From a virus, in IMG/VR virus record IMGVR_UViG_3300020190_000007, positions 62,001 to 126,000 of that record: a stretch of DNA of 64,000 nucleotides; one strand, written 5' to 3'. Shown piece by piece: positions 9,168 to 17,834 of the stretch. The notes below the pieces were generated by a model that was not told the origin of the DNA, searched no databases, and worked only from the letters and a program-made list of their open reading frames with translations. The translations under genes and the position numbers were made by a program. Position 1 is the first letter of the stretch, and each line of letters opens with the position of its first letter.

Positions 9168-12100
9168 TATTGTGGTCTATAATAATTTAATTTATCTGTA
9201 ACTTCGTTTGATGTTGAAAAGATTTGGTTCGCTTCATCTATTATTGTTTGGTTTGTTTCATCTGTTGTGGATGAAATTCCAAACTTAATTTCTTTATCGC
9301 TTTTCCTTTTTTTGAATTTTGTTAATTTAAATTTCTGTTCTTCTGGTTTTTCAACAAATTTATTTAATCTTTTTTTCAATTGATTTTTTAAATGGTCTTT
9401 ATATAACAAAGGGTCTTTTAGCTCTGATATAAATGCTTCTACTTTATCGAATAACAATTGTTTCATCATAAATTCAAAATCCGCCGATTGTATTGTTGGA
9501 TTTAAAAATGTAATATTGGTAGATAAACCATCAACTAATTTCGGTGCGTTTGTCTCAATATAATCAACACATGTACTGTATTCGTTATATAACAAATCCG
9601 AAGTAAAACCACTTATTGCAACAGATTTAACAATACTATCTTGTACTGTTGAATCTTTACCATTTTTAATAACAAAATTAACCCTATCTAAATCAGATAT
9701 TAATTGATTTCTTGATTTTTCCAATTCATCCAATATTTGAGTAGAATCGGTGAGTTCATTTATTTTATTTTCAATTATCTCTTTAGTTATAAAATCTTTT
9801 AATTTGACATTTGTATCTGTAAGTATTGAGCCGGTCATTTCTTTATCAAACTCAACCATATTAACTAAATAAGTTGAAGACGAGTCATTAAGAAAATTAG
9901 CCAACCCTGTTTTTAATCCTGATGTATAAACGGTTAATTCTTGTGTCTTTTTATATAAACCAAGTAATGATAATGTTTTACCCGGTGTTGGTGATGTTGA
10001 GGTGTAAATGTCGTATTGATTTATTGGTCTATATTCACCCTTAAATAAAAGAGCAGTAATATCTTTACCGTATTTTGTATAAACTTTGTTATACGTGTCT
10101 TGATACTTATCAAAATAACTTTCTGTTGAGGTGAAGACGGATTTAATTATGTCCGTATATTTTATACTGTTACCATCAAGGGTACCCATATAATTTCCAT
10201 CTTTTACATTTTTAGTATTTTGAGATTGATTGTTTTTGTTAATGGCGTTTGTATAAGTTTTGTTCAAATCTGCTAAAAATTCACGAGTAAATTCTTCAGC
10301 ATTTCTACCTCCAATAGTTTCGTTTGTTGCGATTGACCTCTCATCGTACATTTCTGTGTTTGCAAAGAAATTAGATGATAAGGCGTTTTGTAATCTTTCA
10401 ACAGGTTTAGATAATCCTTGTCCACCAATAAAATTTATAGATAATGTTACCGACGCAATCATAGGTTGAACTCCAATGCCTTCGGGGTTCAAATCAAATA
10501 GTATTTGCCCACCGTCATCATAAGAAATGTTTACATCTCTAATTACTATTTTTGAGTGATAAAAATCGCCAATTCTTAAGACACAAACAGGCGGTGGTCC
10601 AAACGCGGTGTTTCTTGCTCTAACATCTGATTCTTCCGAAATACCTTTAATTGGGATGGTGTCTCCCGGTCTAATACATTGTTGTAAAAATGTAAGTCTA
10701 GCATTTAAACCTTCAGGTGTTGTTGAATGAAATGCTGGATGAAAATATTTTAATTTTTCTTTAAGTGATGAGAAAACAATCGGGTCAGTTTCTTCTAATT
10801 TTTTAAAGTAAAAACATTCGGATAGTGTTTTTGCGATAATTCTTTTTAGTGGGTCAATGGCGGGTTTTCTTGTTGGTGGGTTCACAACAACCTGTCCATT
10901 TTCTTCTATTTTTGTTATAGGTGGTTGTGGTGTTGGTGTATCGGGTTGTTTCTTCTCTGATTTATTATTGTACTTTAAAGACATTGCCGTTTGTCTACAA
11001 TAGAACGCAATTGGTGAGTATTGTTTTAATTTTGGTACTCTAACGAAATCTTTATTAACACAATCTTTATCAGGTTGGGTCCCAGTTAATGTTTCACCAT
11101 AATTGACCGATTCTACAATAATTTTAGTATCATGTTCAAATCCAAAATCTTTTGTATTATACTCTTTTAATATAACAATCGGTTGTCCTTGTTGAATTAT
11201 TTCTTTATCGTTTTCAGAGTTATCTTTGTTTACTAAATTTAAATTTTCTGGCCATTTTATTTGCCATTCTTTTTTTCCTCCGACAGCCGATAATCTATCA
11301 AAAATATCTTGAATTACGGAGTGACTTCTTCTTAGTGATAATCTTTCGTTGTAATCATTAGTCGCAACTGATGAACATGAAGATAAAATTTGAAATCTAA
11401 TTGTTTCCGCCGTTTTACCAGATATGTCTGATATTAAACTATTTAAACTAGATACGTATTTATTAAATGACACATCAGCTTGGTCAAAATAATCACCGAT
11501 TTTTGTTTTTTGAGCATCAATGTCGGATTGTGTTATAACGTGATTAGCATCACCAAAAATAAAAGATTTTTCTGTTTTTACTTGAGTGTCTGTTTGAGAC
11601 AAACCAGTTAAAGTATTTAACGCGGCACCTAATTCATCAATATAAGCTTGTTTTTGGCCTTTGTAATCGTCGTATAATTCTGTATAATTTTTTGTGGTAT
11701 CAAGGTCTAAACTTGGTCCCGGTCTATCATTTTCATACTTTAATTTAATTATAACCTCATCAACAGGTTTAGAATCTGCTTCGTTACCTTGTGTTGTCGT
11801 GTTTGTTGGTGTTGTCTCTGTTGGGTACTCAGTGGTTACCTTATATTGTTTGATAGTTTCAGGGTCTTGTCCTTGATTTAATAAACTTTGAATCAGTTTT
11901 ATATCGTTTGTATCTAATTGAGTAAATCTTCTAATTAATTCGTAGAAATCCAATTCCTTACAACCAGCAAAAAAAGCGTTGATATAATTTTCAGATTCTT
12001 CCTCTGACATTCCTTTGAAAAGTTCTCTCACTAATAAATTTAAGATACTCGGGTGGTCAACAACAACCTTAAATGATAATTGCCCACTTCTTGATGTGTC

Positions 12101-14014
12101 TTGATATGTATATATTGGTTCGGGTCTACCCAAAAAAGTATTGTCTTGCCATCTCGCTTGGTTGTTTTCACTAATCTTTAAATCGTATGGTGGAAACCAC
12201 ATAACCCTACCCCCATTGTTACCTCTTTCACAAAATGGTAAATCATTGTATGTAAATCCTGGTGTATTTGATGTTCTCCATGCTAAGTTTTCAATTGAAA
12301 ACATATATTTTTTAGCATAAAATCCATCACCCGTTCCGACACCGTTTGGTGTTTCAAATATATTTGTTGAGTTTTTAGACCCAAATGAATTTTTAAAACT
12401 ATTTTTTGCATCATAGTTTCCGCTTGATATAGGTGCAATATTAATATTATACGGTCTACTATCACCACCCATTACACTATCATCGAACTTTCTAATATTA
12501 GCGGTTCTTTTCATTGTATCTGAATAGTTCATATAGGACCTATCTTTAGTCCAAACACGACAATATTCAGCTCCTGTTTCTTGTTTATACTTATCAACAA
12601 ACTTAATTGCGGAACCTCGTGACAACATACTATCACCCTCTTTAAAGATTCTACTGGTTTGGTCAATAACGTTACCAACATGTGTTCTTGTTGCTTGACC
12701 ATCTTTAGGCATTGAATCCAATATTTCTTGAGTTTTACCTAAAATTGAATCTTCTCTAAATCCGTATTTTGTTGAAATTGAATTGTTATAATCGTTACTT
12801 TCTCTTGATTGGAATTCCTCGTTCCATAATCCAATCTTATTCTTTGAGTTTTTACTAATCCACGTAAGTTTACCACTAATTGGTCCACCTTGGGAAATAT
12901 TTCTTTGTCTCTCAAATAAAGCGGCTTGTACCGGGTCAAACATTAAACTTAAGAAGTAACTACTTTTAACCATGTTGTCATTAAAATCTGACATAGTATA
13001 TTTTACGTCTTCCGCTCTATCGTCTCCAATATAAGCAACACCTTTTGGTGCTTCAAGTCCTAAAAAGTTTTTAATTCCACCGGCAACATTGTTTGCAAAA
13101 TTAAAAAGTTTTGATGATTGTTGTGACCTTGCTGTTGTTGTGTAATTTGGTGCGTATGTTGAATATGATAATTGGTCAAACAAAATTTGTTTCTGACCCT
13201 CACCTAAGTATTCAACCATTAAGTCAGATGGTTTTCTACCTAATTTTGGTCTTCTTTGAATACCAACTAAACTACCTAAAACACCTGTTACATCTTGTAA
13301 TATCGCACCCGCTTCGGTTTTTGGTGTCGGTCTATTTACAATAGGGTTTCTTGGGTTGCTTAAATAATCTCCTGGTATTTCACTAAATGGAAATTCAATA
13401 CCCGCAACCGTTTGGAGAAAATCTACACCTTTACCTAATAAACTTTTAGCAACAGTAATTTTATAGTTTTTTTCAATTAGAGGTTCTCTTCCTGTAACTA
13501 TGTTTATCGCTGTTGCGATGTTACCATCCAATGCGTCAAGTATTCTAGCCCTACCTAAAGTTGCTGATTCTAAATTTTGTTGTAGTCTGGCTAATACAGG
13601 ACCTTGTTTGTTTTCTCTAATATTTTGTGTAGCAAATTTCATTAACCTCGAATCGTCATCGAAGTTTTGACCCGCCATAATACTAACTAAATTAGTTGTT
13701 TGGGGTTCAAACGAATTAATATAACCCGCAGATAAAATACCACCATTTAGTTGTGATAAAGTTGGTAAAGACGTGTTTGTGTATTCCTCAATAGTGCTAT
13801 TTGGTGGAATATATAGGTTAATAAAATTTTGACCAAAGTATACCGACCAATTTGTTTTAACATCACCAGGGTCAACATTAGCAAAATTGTTTAGATTTTG
13901 AACAACGTAATTTGTATCAGTAAACGTTTGAGGTCCATTGGGTCTGTTTAGGGTTTTTGAAATTAAAAAATCTCTAAACGCTTTGGTAGTATTAAAATCT
14001 AAATATGTTGGCAT
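9167..14014 (-). CDS. Giant baseplate/tail structural protein
   Basis: 1615 aa. Around residues 600-660 it carries RVMWFPPYDLKISE, then LGRPEPIYTYQDTSRSGQLS and FKVVVDHPSILN, a pattern of tail-tube-initiator-like and baseplate proteins (GR.EP..tY..T.R..sF). A second similar beta module lies near residues 1130-1200 (IGDFYHSKIVIRDVNISYDD... VTLSINFIGG). The linking regions are long, helical and polar. A position just upstream of the gp53-like and hub-like genes supports a baseplate role. No single T4 counterpart is clear; gp48/gp54-like function is one guess. Confidence 0.6.
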   Translation of the reverse strand: MPTYLDFNTTKAFRDFLISKTLNRPNGPQTFTDTNYVVQNLNNFANVDPGDVKTNWSVYFGQNFINLYIPPNSTIEEYTNTSLPTLSQLNGGILSAGYINSFEPQTTNLVSIMAGQNFDDDSRLMKFATQNIRENKQGPVLARLQQNLESATLGRARILDALDGNIATAINIVTGREPLIEKNYKITVAKSLLGKGVDFLQTVAGIEFPFSEIPGDYLSNPRNPIVNRPTPKTEAGAILQDVTGVLGSLVGIQRRPKLGRKPSDLMVEYLGEGQKQILFDQLSYSTYAPNYTTTARSQQSSKLFNFANNVAGGIKNFLGLEAPKGVAYIGDDRAEDVKYTMSDFNDNMVKSSYFLSLMFDPVQAALFERQRNISQGGPISGKLTWISKNSKNKIGLWNEEFQSRESNDYNNSISTKYGFREDSILGKTQEILDSMPKDGQATRTHVGNVIDQTSRIFKEGDSMLSRGSAIKFVDKYKQETGAEYCRVWTKDRSYMNYSDTMKRTANIRKFDDSVMGGDSRPYNINIAPISSGNYDAKNSFKNSFGSKNSTNIFETPNGVGTGDGFYAKKYMFSIENLAWRTSNTPGFTYNDLPFCERGNNGGRVMWFPPYDLKISENNQARWQDNTFLGRPEPIYTYQDTSRSGQLSFKVVVDHPSILNLLVRELFKGMSEEESENYINAFFAGCKELDFYELIRRFTQLDTNDIKLIQSLLNQGQDPETIKQYKVTTEYPTETTPTNTTTQGNEADSKPVDEVIIKLKYENDRPGPSLDLDTTKNYTELYDDYKGQKQAYIDELGAALNTLTGLSQTDTQVKTEKSFIFGDANHVITQSDIDAQKTKIGDYFDQADVSFNKYVSSLNSLISDISGKTAETIRFQILSSCSSVATNDYNERLSLRRSHSVIQDIFDRLSAVGGKKEWQIKWPENLNLVNKDNSENDKEIIQQGQPIVILKEYNTKDFGFEHDTKIIVESVNYGETLTGTQPDKDCVNKDFVRVPKLKQYSPIAFYCRQTAMSLKYNNKSEKKQPDTPTPQPPITKIEENGQVVVNPPTRKPAIDPLKRIIAKTLSECFYFKKLEETDPIVFSSLKEKLKYFHPAFHSTTPEGLNARLTFLQQCIRPGDTIPIKGISEESDVRARNTAFGPPPVCVLRIGDFYHSKIVIRDVNISYDDGGQILFDLNPEGIGVQPMIASVTLSINFIGGQGLSKPVERLQNALSSNFFANTEMYDERSIATNETIGGRNAEEFTREFLADLNKTYTNAINKNNQSQNTKNVKDGNYMGTLDGNSIKYTDIIKSVFTSTESYFDKYQDTYNKVYTKYGKDITALLFKGEYRPINQYDIYTSTSPTPGKTLSLLGLYKKTQELTVYTSGLKTGLANFLNDSSSTYLVNMVEFDKEMTGSILTDTNVKLKDFITKEIIENKINELTDSTQILDELEKSRNQLISDLDRVNFVIKNGKDSTVQDSIVKSVAISGFTSDLLYNEYSTCVDYIETNAPKLVDGLSTNITFLNPTIQSADFEFMMKQLLFDKVEAFISELKDPLLYKDHLKNQLKKRLNKFVEKPEEQKFKLTKFKKRKSDKEIKFGISSTTDETNQTIIDEANQIFSTSNEVTDKLNYYRPQ

Positions 14015-14020
14015 TTACAT

Positions 14021-14028
14021 TATAAATA
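14021..14028 (-). promoter_or_regulatory. TATTTATA element before the 1615-aa baseplate gene
   Basis: TATTTATA on the minus strand, 6 nt before the ATG at 14014. Confidence 0.55.
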
Positions 14029-14042
14029 GAAACTTTTTAATT

Positions 14043-16004
14043 TTAATTAAATTGAGGTGGCAAGGTAAAAGATGTGTAATCTAATTGTGAAGGTGTAACC
14101 GTTTGACGCATTTCATTTACCACTGATGGACTTTTATACATTTCCCGAACAACCGCATCCAAAACAGGACCATTTGTTTTAAAGTTATGTTCGTGTTTAT
14201 AATTAACCACTGCGGCCGTTTGATTTGAGTTTTGATTATTGGTATTACCTTTTAATTTATTTTCCAAATCAGATTCACTTACACCCATACTTTTAGCAAC
14301 CAAAGCTTTAGCGGGTGCAACTGCTTCACTAACCATCTTAGAAAATAACTCTTCGTCCGTTTTTTGTAACCCACCTAAACTTGTTTTTTCTTTTAAATTT
14401 TCAGATAACTCTAACCCTTCAATGTATTTGTCAAATTCAGCTAAAGGTTGTCTTATTGTCGCGGCCGCTTGTACCTTAGCAACTGTTAATAATGCACTTA
14501 TGTCTTTTTGCATATTTTGGGTTGCGGTATATTGGTCTCTTGCAATATCTTCAACAGACATATCTTCAAAAGCTTTTTGGTTCTCTAATAAACCTTTTGC
14601 AATTGTTGGACTTAATTCATCTAATGCAACTTTAGTATCCTGCAATCCTAATTCTTTTGCCAAGGATTGAGGGATGTCAATAACCATTCTACCACCCTCC
14701 ATTTTAGAGATGTTGGTTAAGAACTCTTTTTCTTTTTCGTCAATTTGTAGACCTGATGATAACAACGCGGTTGCTGCTGACGACCTTTCCGCAGCTTTGA
14801 TTGCGGTTTTAGACATCTCTTCCATACTCATACCCATTTGGTCCGCTAATGCTTTAGATTTTCTAAGATTAGCTCCTGTGATTTCAAACCTACCTAATTC
14901 AGTATTATATGTGGCTAATGAACCTGCAACACCTATCATAGCATCTTGTAATCCACCAGCATCGTTGGTCGCCATATACATTAATTTTAATGGGTCATTA
15001 AAGTCACCAATAGCGCCTCCTATAGCTTGTAATTCAGCAGATAACGCAATTGCTTGGTCCGGGTCAAAAAGTTTTTCCGCCATTGTTTTAACCTTTTCAA
15101 TATTCATATTAAATTCAATAGACTTCTGAACCATTCTGGTTAATCCCTCAACACCATTTTTAAATCCAATGGTATTTAATTTGTCCATATTAGCACCAAC
15201 ATCCGCCACTACTTTTCTTGCATTTAAACCAAGAGTTAATGAACTTTTACCCGCTTTGTCAATTTCTTTGATTGCATCTTTTGCACCAATACCTATTTTG
15301 TCAAAACTATCTAACGCGGCACCCAATCTATATAAATCACCATAAAATGCTCTTGCTGTTTTTTGAGATTCTTGTAAAACATCTTTACCGAATGTTGTCA
15401 TCTTACCAGTTTGTTCAACCATTTGTACTGAATAATCTTTCACATCCTCAAAACTAAATCCCATGGCGGTTGCGGCTGGTAATGTTTCAAATATATTGTT
15501 TCTAAATTGTCTCGATAATTCACCGGTTAAACCAAGTTCAGAATTAATTTTATTTCTTAATTCCACTTCTTGTTTTTGTATTTTTTCCAATTCTTTACCG
15601 AGAAAAGACACCATTTCACTAGTTCCTTTAACACCTAATTGAACCATAAAATCAGGTAGATTTTTTGATTCTCTCGCTATTTTACCTATTGTTTCAGATA
15701 TGGTGCTAAATTGAAATACAGTATCTTTTTGTAATGATAATGATGAAACAGGATTTGAATACCCTAAGTCCGCAATGTCTTGTGTTTTTAGTAAGTCGGT
15801 TGCATAAGACGCTGTTTTACTACCCGCACCTCCTGTGTTCCCTCCGCTTGATGGTTCTTTTTGGTTATAAAATGACCAATAATCATCTACTTTACCCATT
15901 AAAGAACTATTATTCTGTACTGATTGCAATTTTAAGAACTCGTTTTTGAATTGAGTATAATTTAAACCTGCTCTTAGTTTGGATACCTCTTCATTAATTG
16001 TCAT
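14043..16004 (-). CDS. 29: Tape measure protein (gp29-like)
   Basis: 653 aa, close to T4 gp29 (590 aa). Long helical, Ala/Lys/Glu-rich sequence without cysteine. The central segment (about residues 130-480) has hydrophobic helices with small residues (LPAATAMGFSFEDV, LSAELQAIGGAIGDF, MIGVAGSLATYN, AATALLSSGLQ) as in tape measure cores. It lies directly after the tail chaperone pair, the standard position. The general rule of about 1.5 angstrom per residue would give a tail near 100 nm. Start ATG 16004 follows a TATTTATA element by 3 nt. Confidence 0.82.
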   Translation of the reverse strand: MTINEEVSKLRAGLNYTQFKNEFLKLQSVQNNSSLMGKVDDYWSFYNQKEPSSGGNTGGAGSKTASYATDLLKTQDIADLGYSNPVSSLSLQKDTVFQFSTISETIGKIARESKNLPDFMVQLGVKGTSEMVSFLGKELEKIQKQEVELRNKINSELGLTGELSRQFRNNIFETLPAATAMGFSFEDVKDYSVQMVEQTGKMTTFGKDVLQESQKTARAFYGDLYRLGAALDSFDKIGIGAKDAIKEIDKAGKSSLTLGLNARKVVADVGANMDKLNTIGFKNGVEGLTRMVQKSIEFNMNIEKVKTMAEKLFDPDQAIALSAELQAIGGAIGDFNDPLKLMYMATNDAGGLQDAMIGVAGSLATYNTELGRFEITGANLRKSKALADQMGMSMEEMSKTAIKAAERSSAATALLSSGLQIDEKEKEFLTNISKMEGGRMVIDIPQSLAKELGLQDTKVALDELSPTIAKGLLENQKAFEDMSVEDIARDQYTATQNMQKDISALLTVAKVQAAATIRQPLAEFDKYIEGLELSENLKEKTSLGGLQKTDEELFSKMVSEAVAPAKALVAKSMGVSESDLENKLKGNTNNQNSNQTAAVVNYKHEHNFKTNGPVLDAVVREMYKSPSVVNEMRQTVTPSQLDYTSFTLPPQFN

Positions 16005-16007
16005 ATC

Positions 16008-16015
16008 TATAAATA
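16008..16015 (-). promoter_or_regulatory. TATTTATA element before the tape measure gene
   Basis: TATTTATA on the minus strand, only 3 nt before the ATG at 16004. It overlaps the last base of the 3-nt gap after the small chaperone frame. Confidence 0.55.
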
Positions 16016-16198
16016 TTATTTAGGAGCGTTTTCTAATTCAATAATATACTCCACGTAATATCTACGTATGAAAACGGGCATGGTGATAATATCACCATAA
16101 CTAAAACCTCTTTTGATTAAAAATAAAATTTCATCTAACTGTCCTTTCTTATAAGCCATAGAAAGGGCGAAAAAACTCAACCCCGAACCCAATTTCAA
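16016..16198 (-). CDS. Downstream frame of tail assembly chaperone, probably a frameshift product
   Basis: An open frame of up to 60 codons overlaps the last 50 nt of the 249-aa chaperone gene in the +1 frame. Its own starts are poor: TTG at 16198, or an internal ATG at 16159 with no Shine-Dalgarno. The C-terminal residues (MAYKKGQLDEILFLIKRGFS, then IITMPVFIRRYYVEYIIELENAPK) look like a compact helical domain, as in the short second chaperone of long-tailed phages. A T6 run at 16170-16175 in the overlap lets tRNA-Phe slip. Slippage there would give a fusion of about 293 aa. Independent translation of a 47-aa protein cannot be excluded. Confidence 0.65.
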   Translation of the reverse strand: MKLGSGLSFFALSMAYKKGQLDEILFLIKRGFSYGDIITMPVFIRRYYVEYIIELENAPK

Positions 16199-16898
16199 CT
16201 TGGGTGTCTTCTCCTGACGGGGTTTTTACTGTTTTTGTTAAATCTAATCCTGGTTTATTTTCTTTTACAAATTTTTTGAAATCTTGGGAATCTTTGATTG
16301 GTAATCTTTCCACAAAATTGTGAATATTCATCATATCCTTGTTTCCTGCAACAGATTTAATCATCATTTCTAATTGTTTTGTCACGATAGGTGCAACACC
16401 TTGACCGTTCCAACTTCTTTTTAAATCATCAAGTTCTTTTTCTTGTTTTGGTGTTAAAAATTTAAATGTAATTTGAACTTTTGATTTTTCCATAAAATAT
16501 GGGTATTCACCATTCGAATCGCATTCTAAATTAAAATCTTTGAATTTTAATTCACTCATATCAACAGATACTTCAAATTCCTTTTCGGTTTTAGGGTCTG
16601 TTAAATAGAATTTATATTCAGGACCGAAAGCGGTGTTTCTTAAAAATATTAATACCGCTTGTCTATCTTCTTCAACAATATCTTCAATTTGAATATCTCT
16701 ATCCAAAATTTTTCTTTTTAATAATTCATCTATTACACCATTCGAGGCAATAAGATTTTGAGCTGATAATATATTTTCATCGGCGGCTGTTAAATACGCA
16801 ACCTTGAGTGATTTCTTTTTATTTTGATAGTGTATACCTCTTGAGGGTAGTTCAACAACATCATATGCAATTGTTGGGTCAACTCTAAATTCTTCCAT
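16149..16898 (-). CDS. 26: gp26-like baseplate hub/tail assembly chaperone
   Basis: 249 aa against 208 in T4 gp26. The start VELPSRGIHYQNKKKSLKVA followed by YLTAADENILSAQNLI...ELLKRKIL...LEDI-type region, then DRQAVLIFLRNTAFGPEYKF with the beta segment of PKTEKEFEVSVDMSEL, matches the pattern of T4-type baseplate proteins of the gp26 class (small tail-assembly factor not usually kept in the virion). The gene is immediately upstream of the tape measure, where all long-tailed phages place their tail chaperones. Its 3' end overlaps the small +1 frame. Confidence 0.72.
   Translation of the reverse strand: MEEFRVDPTIAYDVVELPSRGIHYQNKKKSLKVAYLTAADENILSAQNLIASNGVIDELLKRKILDRDIQIEDIVEEDRQAVLIFLRNTAFGPEYKFYLTDPKTEKEFEVSVDMSELKFKDFNLECDSNGEYPYFMEKSKVQITFKFLTPKQEKELDDLKRSWNGQGVAPIVTKQLEMMIKSVAGNKDMMNIHNFVERLPIKDSQDFKKFVKENKPGLDLTKTVKTPSGEDTQVEIGFGVEFFRPFYGL
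16170..16178 (-). other. Candidate slippery site in tail chaperone gene
   Basis: Minus strand reads GAG TTT TTT CGC in the chaperone frame. A P-site tRNA-Phe on the first TTT can re-pair one base forward on TTT, and the next codon TTC enters the downstream frame. A -2 slip gives the same frame. An AGGAG stretch lies about 30 nt upstream. Confidence 0.5.
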
Positions 16899-16947
16899 AT
16901 TTTTTATTTTATAACTAGTATAGTTTACGAAAACTTTTAAAAAAAGT

Positions 16948-16972
16948 AAAGGTCTCCTTTTGAGAGACCTTT
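16948..16972 (-). terminator. Terminator after the tail tube gene
   Basis: 9-bp perfect stem AAAGGTCTC / GAGACCTTT with a 7-nt loop, followed on the minus strand by ACTTTTTTTAAAAG. It lies 26 nt after the tube stop and before the chaperone gene, probably isolating high-level tube transcription. Confidence 0.8.
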
Positions 16973-16997
16973 TATTGACAGATTTTTTATTATTTGA

Positions 16998-17486
16998 TTA
17001 GTAAACTAAAATACATCTATCCATTCTTAACGAACATGTGATAGATGCAATATCATCTCTTGAATAATCAAGTTCGTTAAAGTTTAAGTCGGTTATGAAA
17101 GAACCTTGAAGTATCCATTTTTCAACCACAACCCCCGTTGGGTCTAACATCTCTAATTCAATATCCTTTTTATAACCAGCTGCGTAACCCATACGACCTG
17201 TTACTGATTCGGCGTGTAGACGGAACCATTCCATCAACGCTTGTGACGCTGAAGGACCAATTGGGTCTTTGAAGGTTACTCTTATTTCACTCCATTCAAA
17301 TCTACCAGCAACATATGTTGAGGTGTTTATAAAAGGAATTGCAACTGAATTTATTTTTGCGCTTGGTCTTGCACTTGATGTTACATACCATTCATTTATT
17401 CCTAATGATGAAGGAAATCTAAGTATGAATCGGTTAACTCTTTTCGGTTCGTAAGGAACCGGCATTTTCATTAATAAATCTGCCAT
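16998..17486 (-). CDS. 19: Tail tube protein (gp19-like)
   Basis: 162 aa, essentially the T4 gp19 length (163). The N-terminus LLMKMPVPYEPKRVNRFILR, the central SARPSAKINSVAIPFINTST and the C-terminal DIASITCSLRMDRCILVY are typical of contractile-tail tube subunits, which form hexameric rings stacked inside the sheath. It stands as its own transcription unit between a long regulatory gap upstream and a terminator downstream, as expected for an abundant protein. Confidence 0.9.
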   Translation of the reverse strand: MADLLMKMPVPYEPKRVNRFILRFPSSLGINEWYVTSSARPSAKINSVAIPFINTSTYVAGRFEWSEIRVTFKDPIGPSASQALMEWFRLHAESVTGRMGYAAGYKKDIELEMLDPTGVVVEKWILQGSFITDLNFNELDYSRDDIASITCSLRMDRCILVY

Positions 17487-17527
17487 GTCAATATTTGTTT
17501 TTTATTTTTTTTATTTTTAATCTTTCT

Positions 17528-17535
17528 TATAAATA
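17528..17535 (-). promoter_or_regulatory. TATTTATA element upstream of the tail tube gene
   Basis: TATTTATA on the minus strand, 41 nt before the ATG at 17486, leaving room for a conventional leader. Confidence 0.6.
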
Positions 17536-17609
17536 TGTTGTATATGAAAAAACAAAAAAAATCTTCTCAATACTTGATTTTGTGAAAATTATTTCGTATT
17601 TTTTCCATA

Positions 17610-17706
17610 CTAGTACTAGATGCTAGTAAATTAAGAACTAGATTAAAGAAACTAGAATAACTAGAAAGAAATAAACTAGATAAAAATAAACTAGAACTAG
17701 AACTAG
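17610..17706. repeat. Dense CTAG array (ten copies in 97 bp)
   Basis: CTAG starts at 17610, 17616, 17623, 17638, 17652, 17661, 17676, 17691, 17697 and 17703. Seven are in the form ACTAGA, and spacings cluster near 6 and 15 bp. It lies in the 348-bp non-coding gap between sheath and tube, upstream of the tube promoter candidate. No open frame covers it. A protein-binding array or a replication/packaging mark is possible; nothing in the window identifies the binder. Confidence 0.6.
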
Positions 17707-17785
17707 AATACTGGTGCATATACTGGGTAATTTATAATTTTATTTTTTTTATATTTAGTAGTTCCGTAGGTCACACTATATTATA

Positions 17786-17803
17786 ATGTTCCACGTGGAA
17801 CAT
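17786..17803. promoter_or_regulatory. parS-like centromere palindrome
   Basis: A perfect 18-bp palindrome ATGTTCCACGTGGAACAT. The inner 16 bp, TGTTCCACGTGGAACA, agrees with the bacterial chromosomal parS consensus (TGTTNCACGTGNAACA) bound by ParB. It lies in non-coding DNA, 32 bp from the sheath stop. No ParA or ParB gene is seen in the window. As RNA it could also fold as a 7-bp hairpin with a 4-nt loop, but it has no adjacent U-tract. Confidence 0.7.
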
Positions 17804-17809
17804 AAAATA

Positions 17810-17827
17810 GGGAGGGTTTCCCCTCCC
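17810..17827 (-). terminator. Terminator after the sheath gene
   Basis: Stem GGGAGGG / CCCTCCC with a 4-nt loop, 7 nt beyond the sheath stop. On the minus strand it continues TATTTTATG; on the plus strand CTTTTTATT follows, so either direction is possible. Confidence 0.75.
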
Positions 17828-17834
17828 CTTTTTA

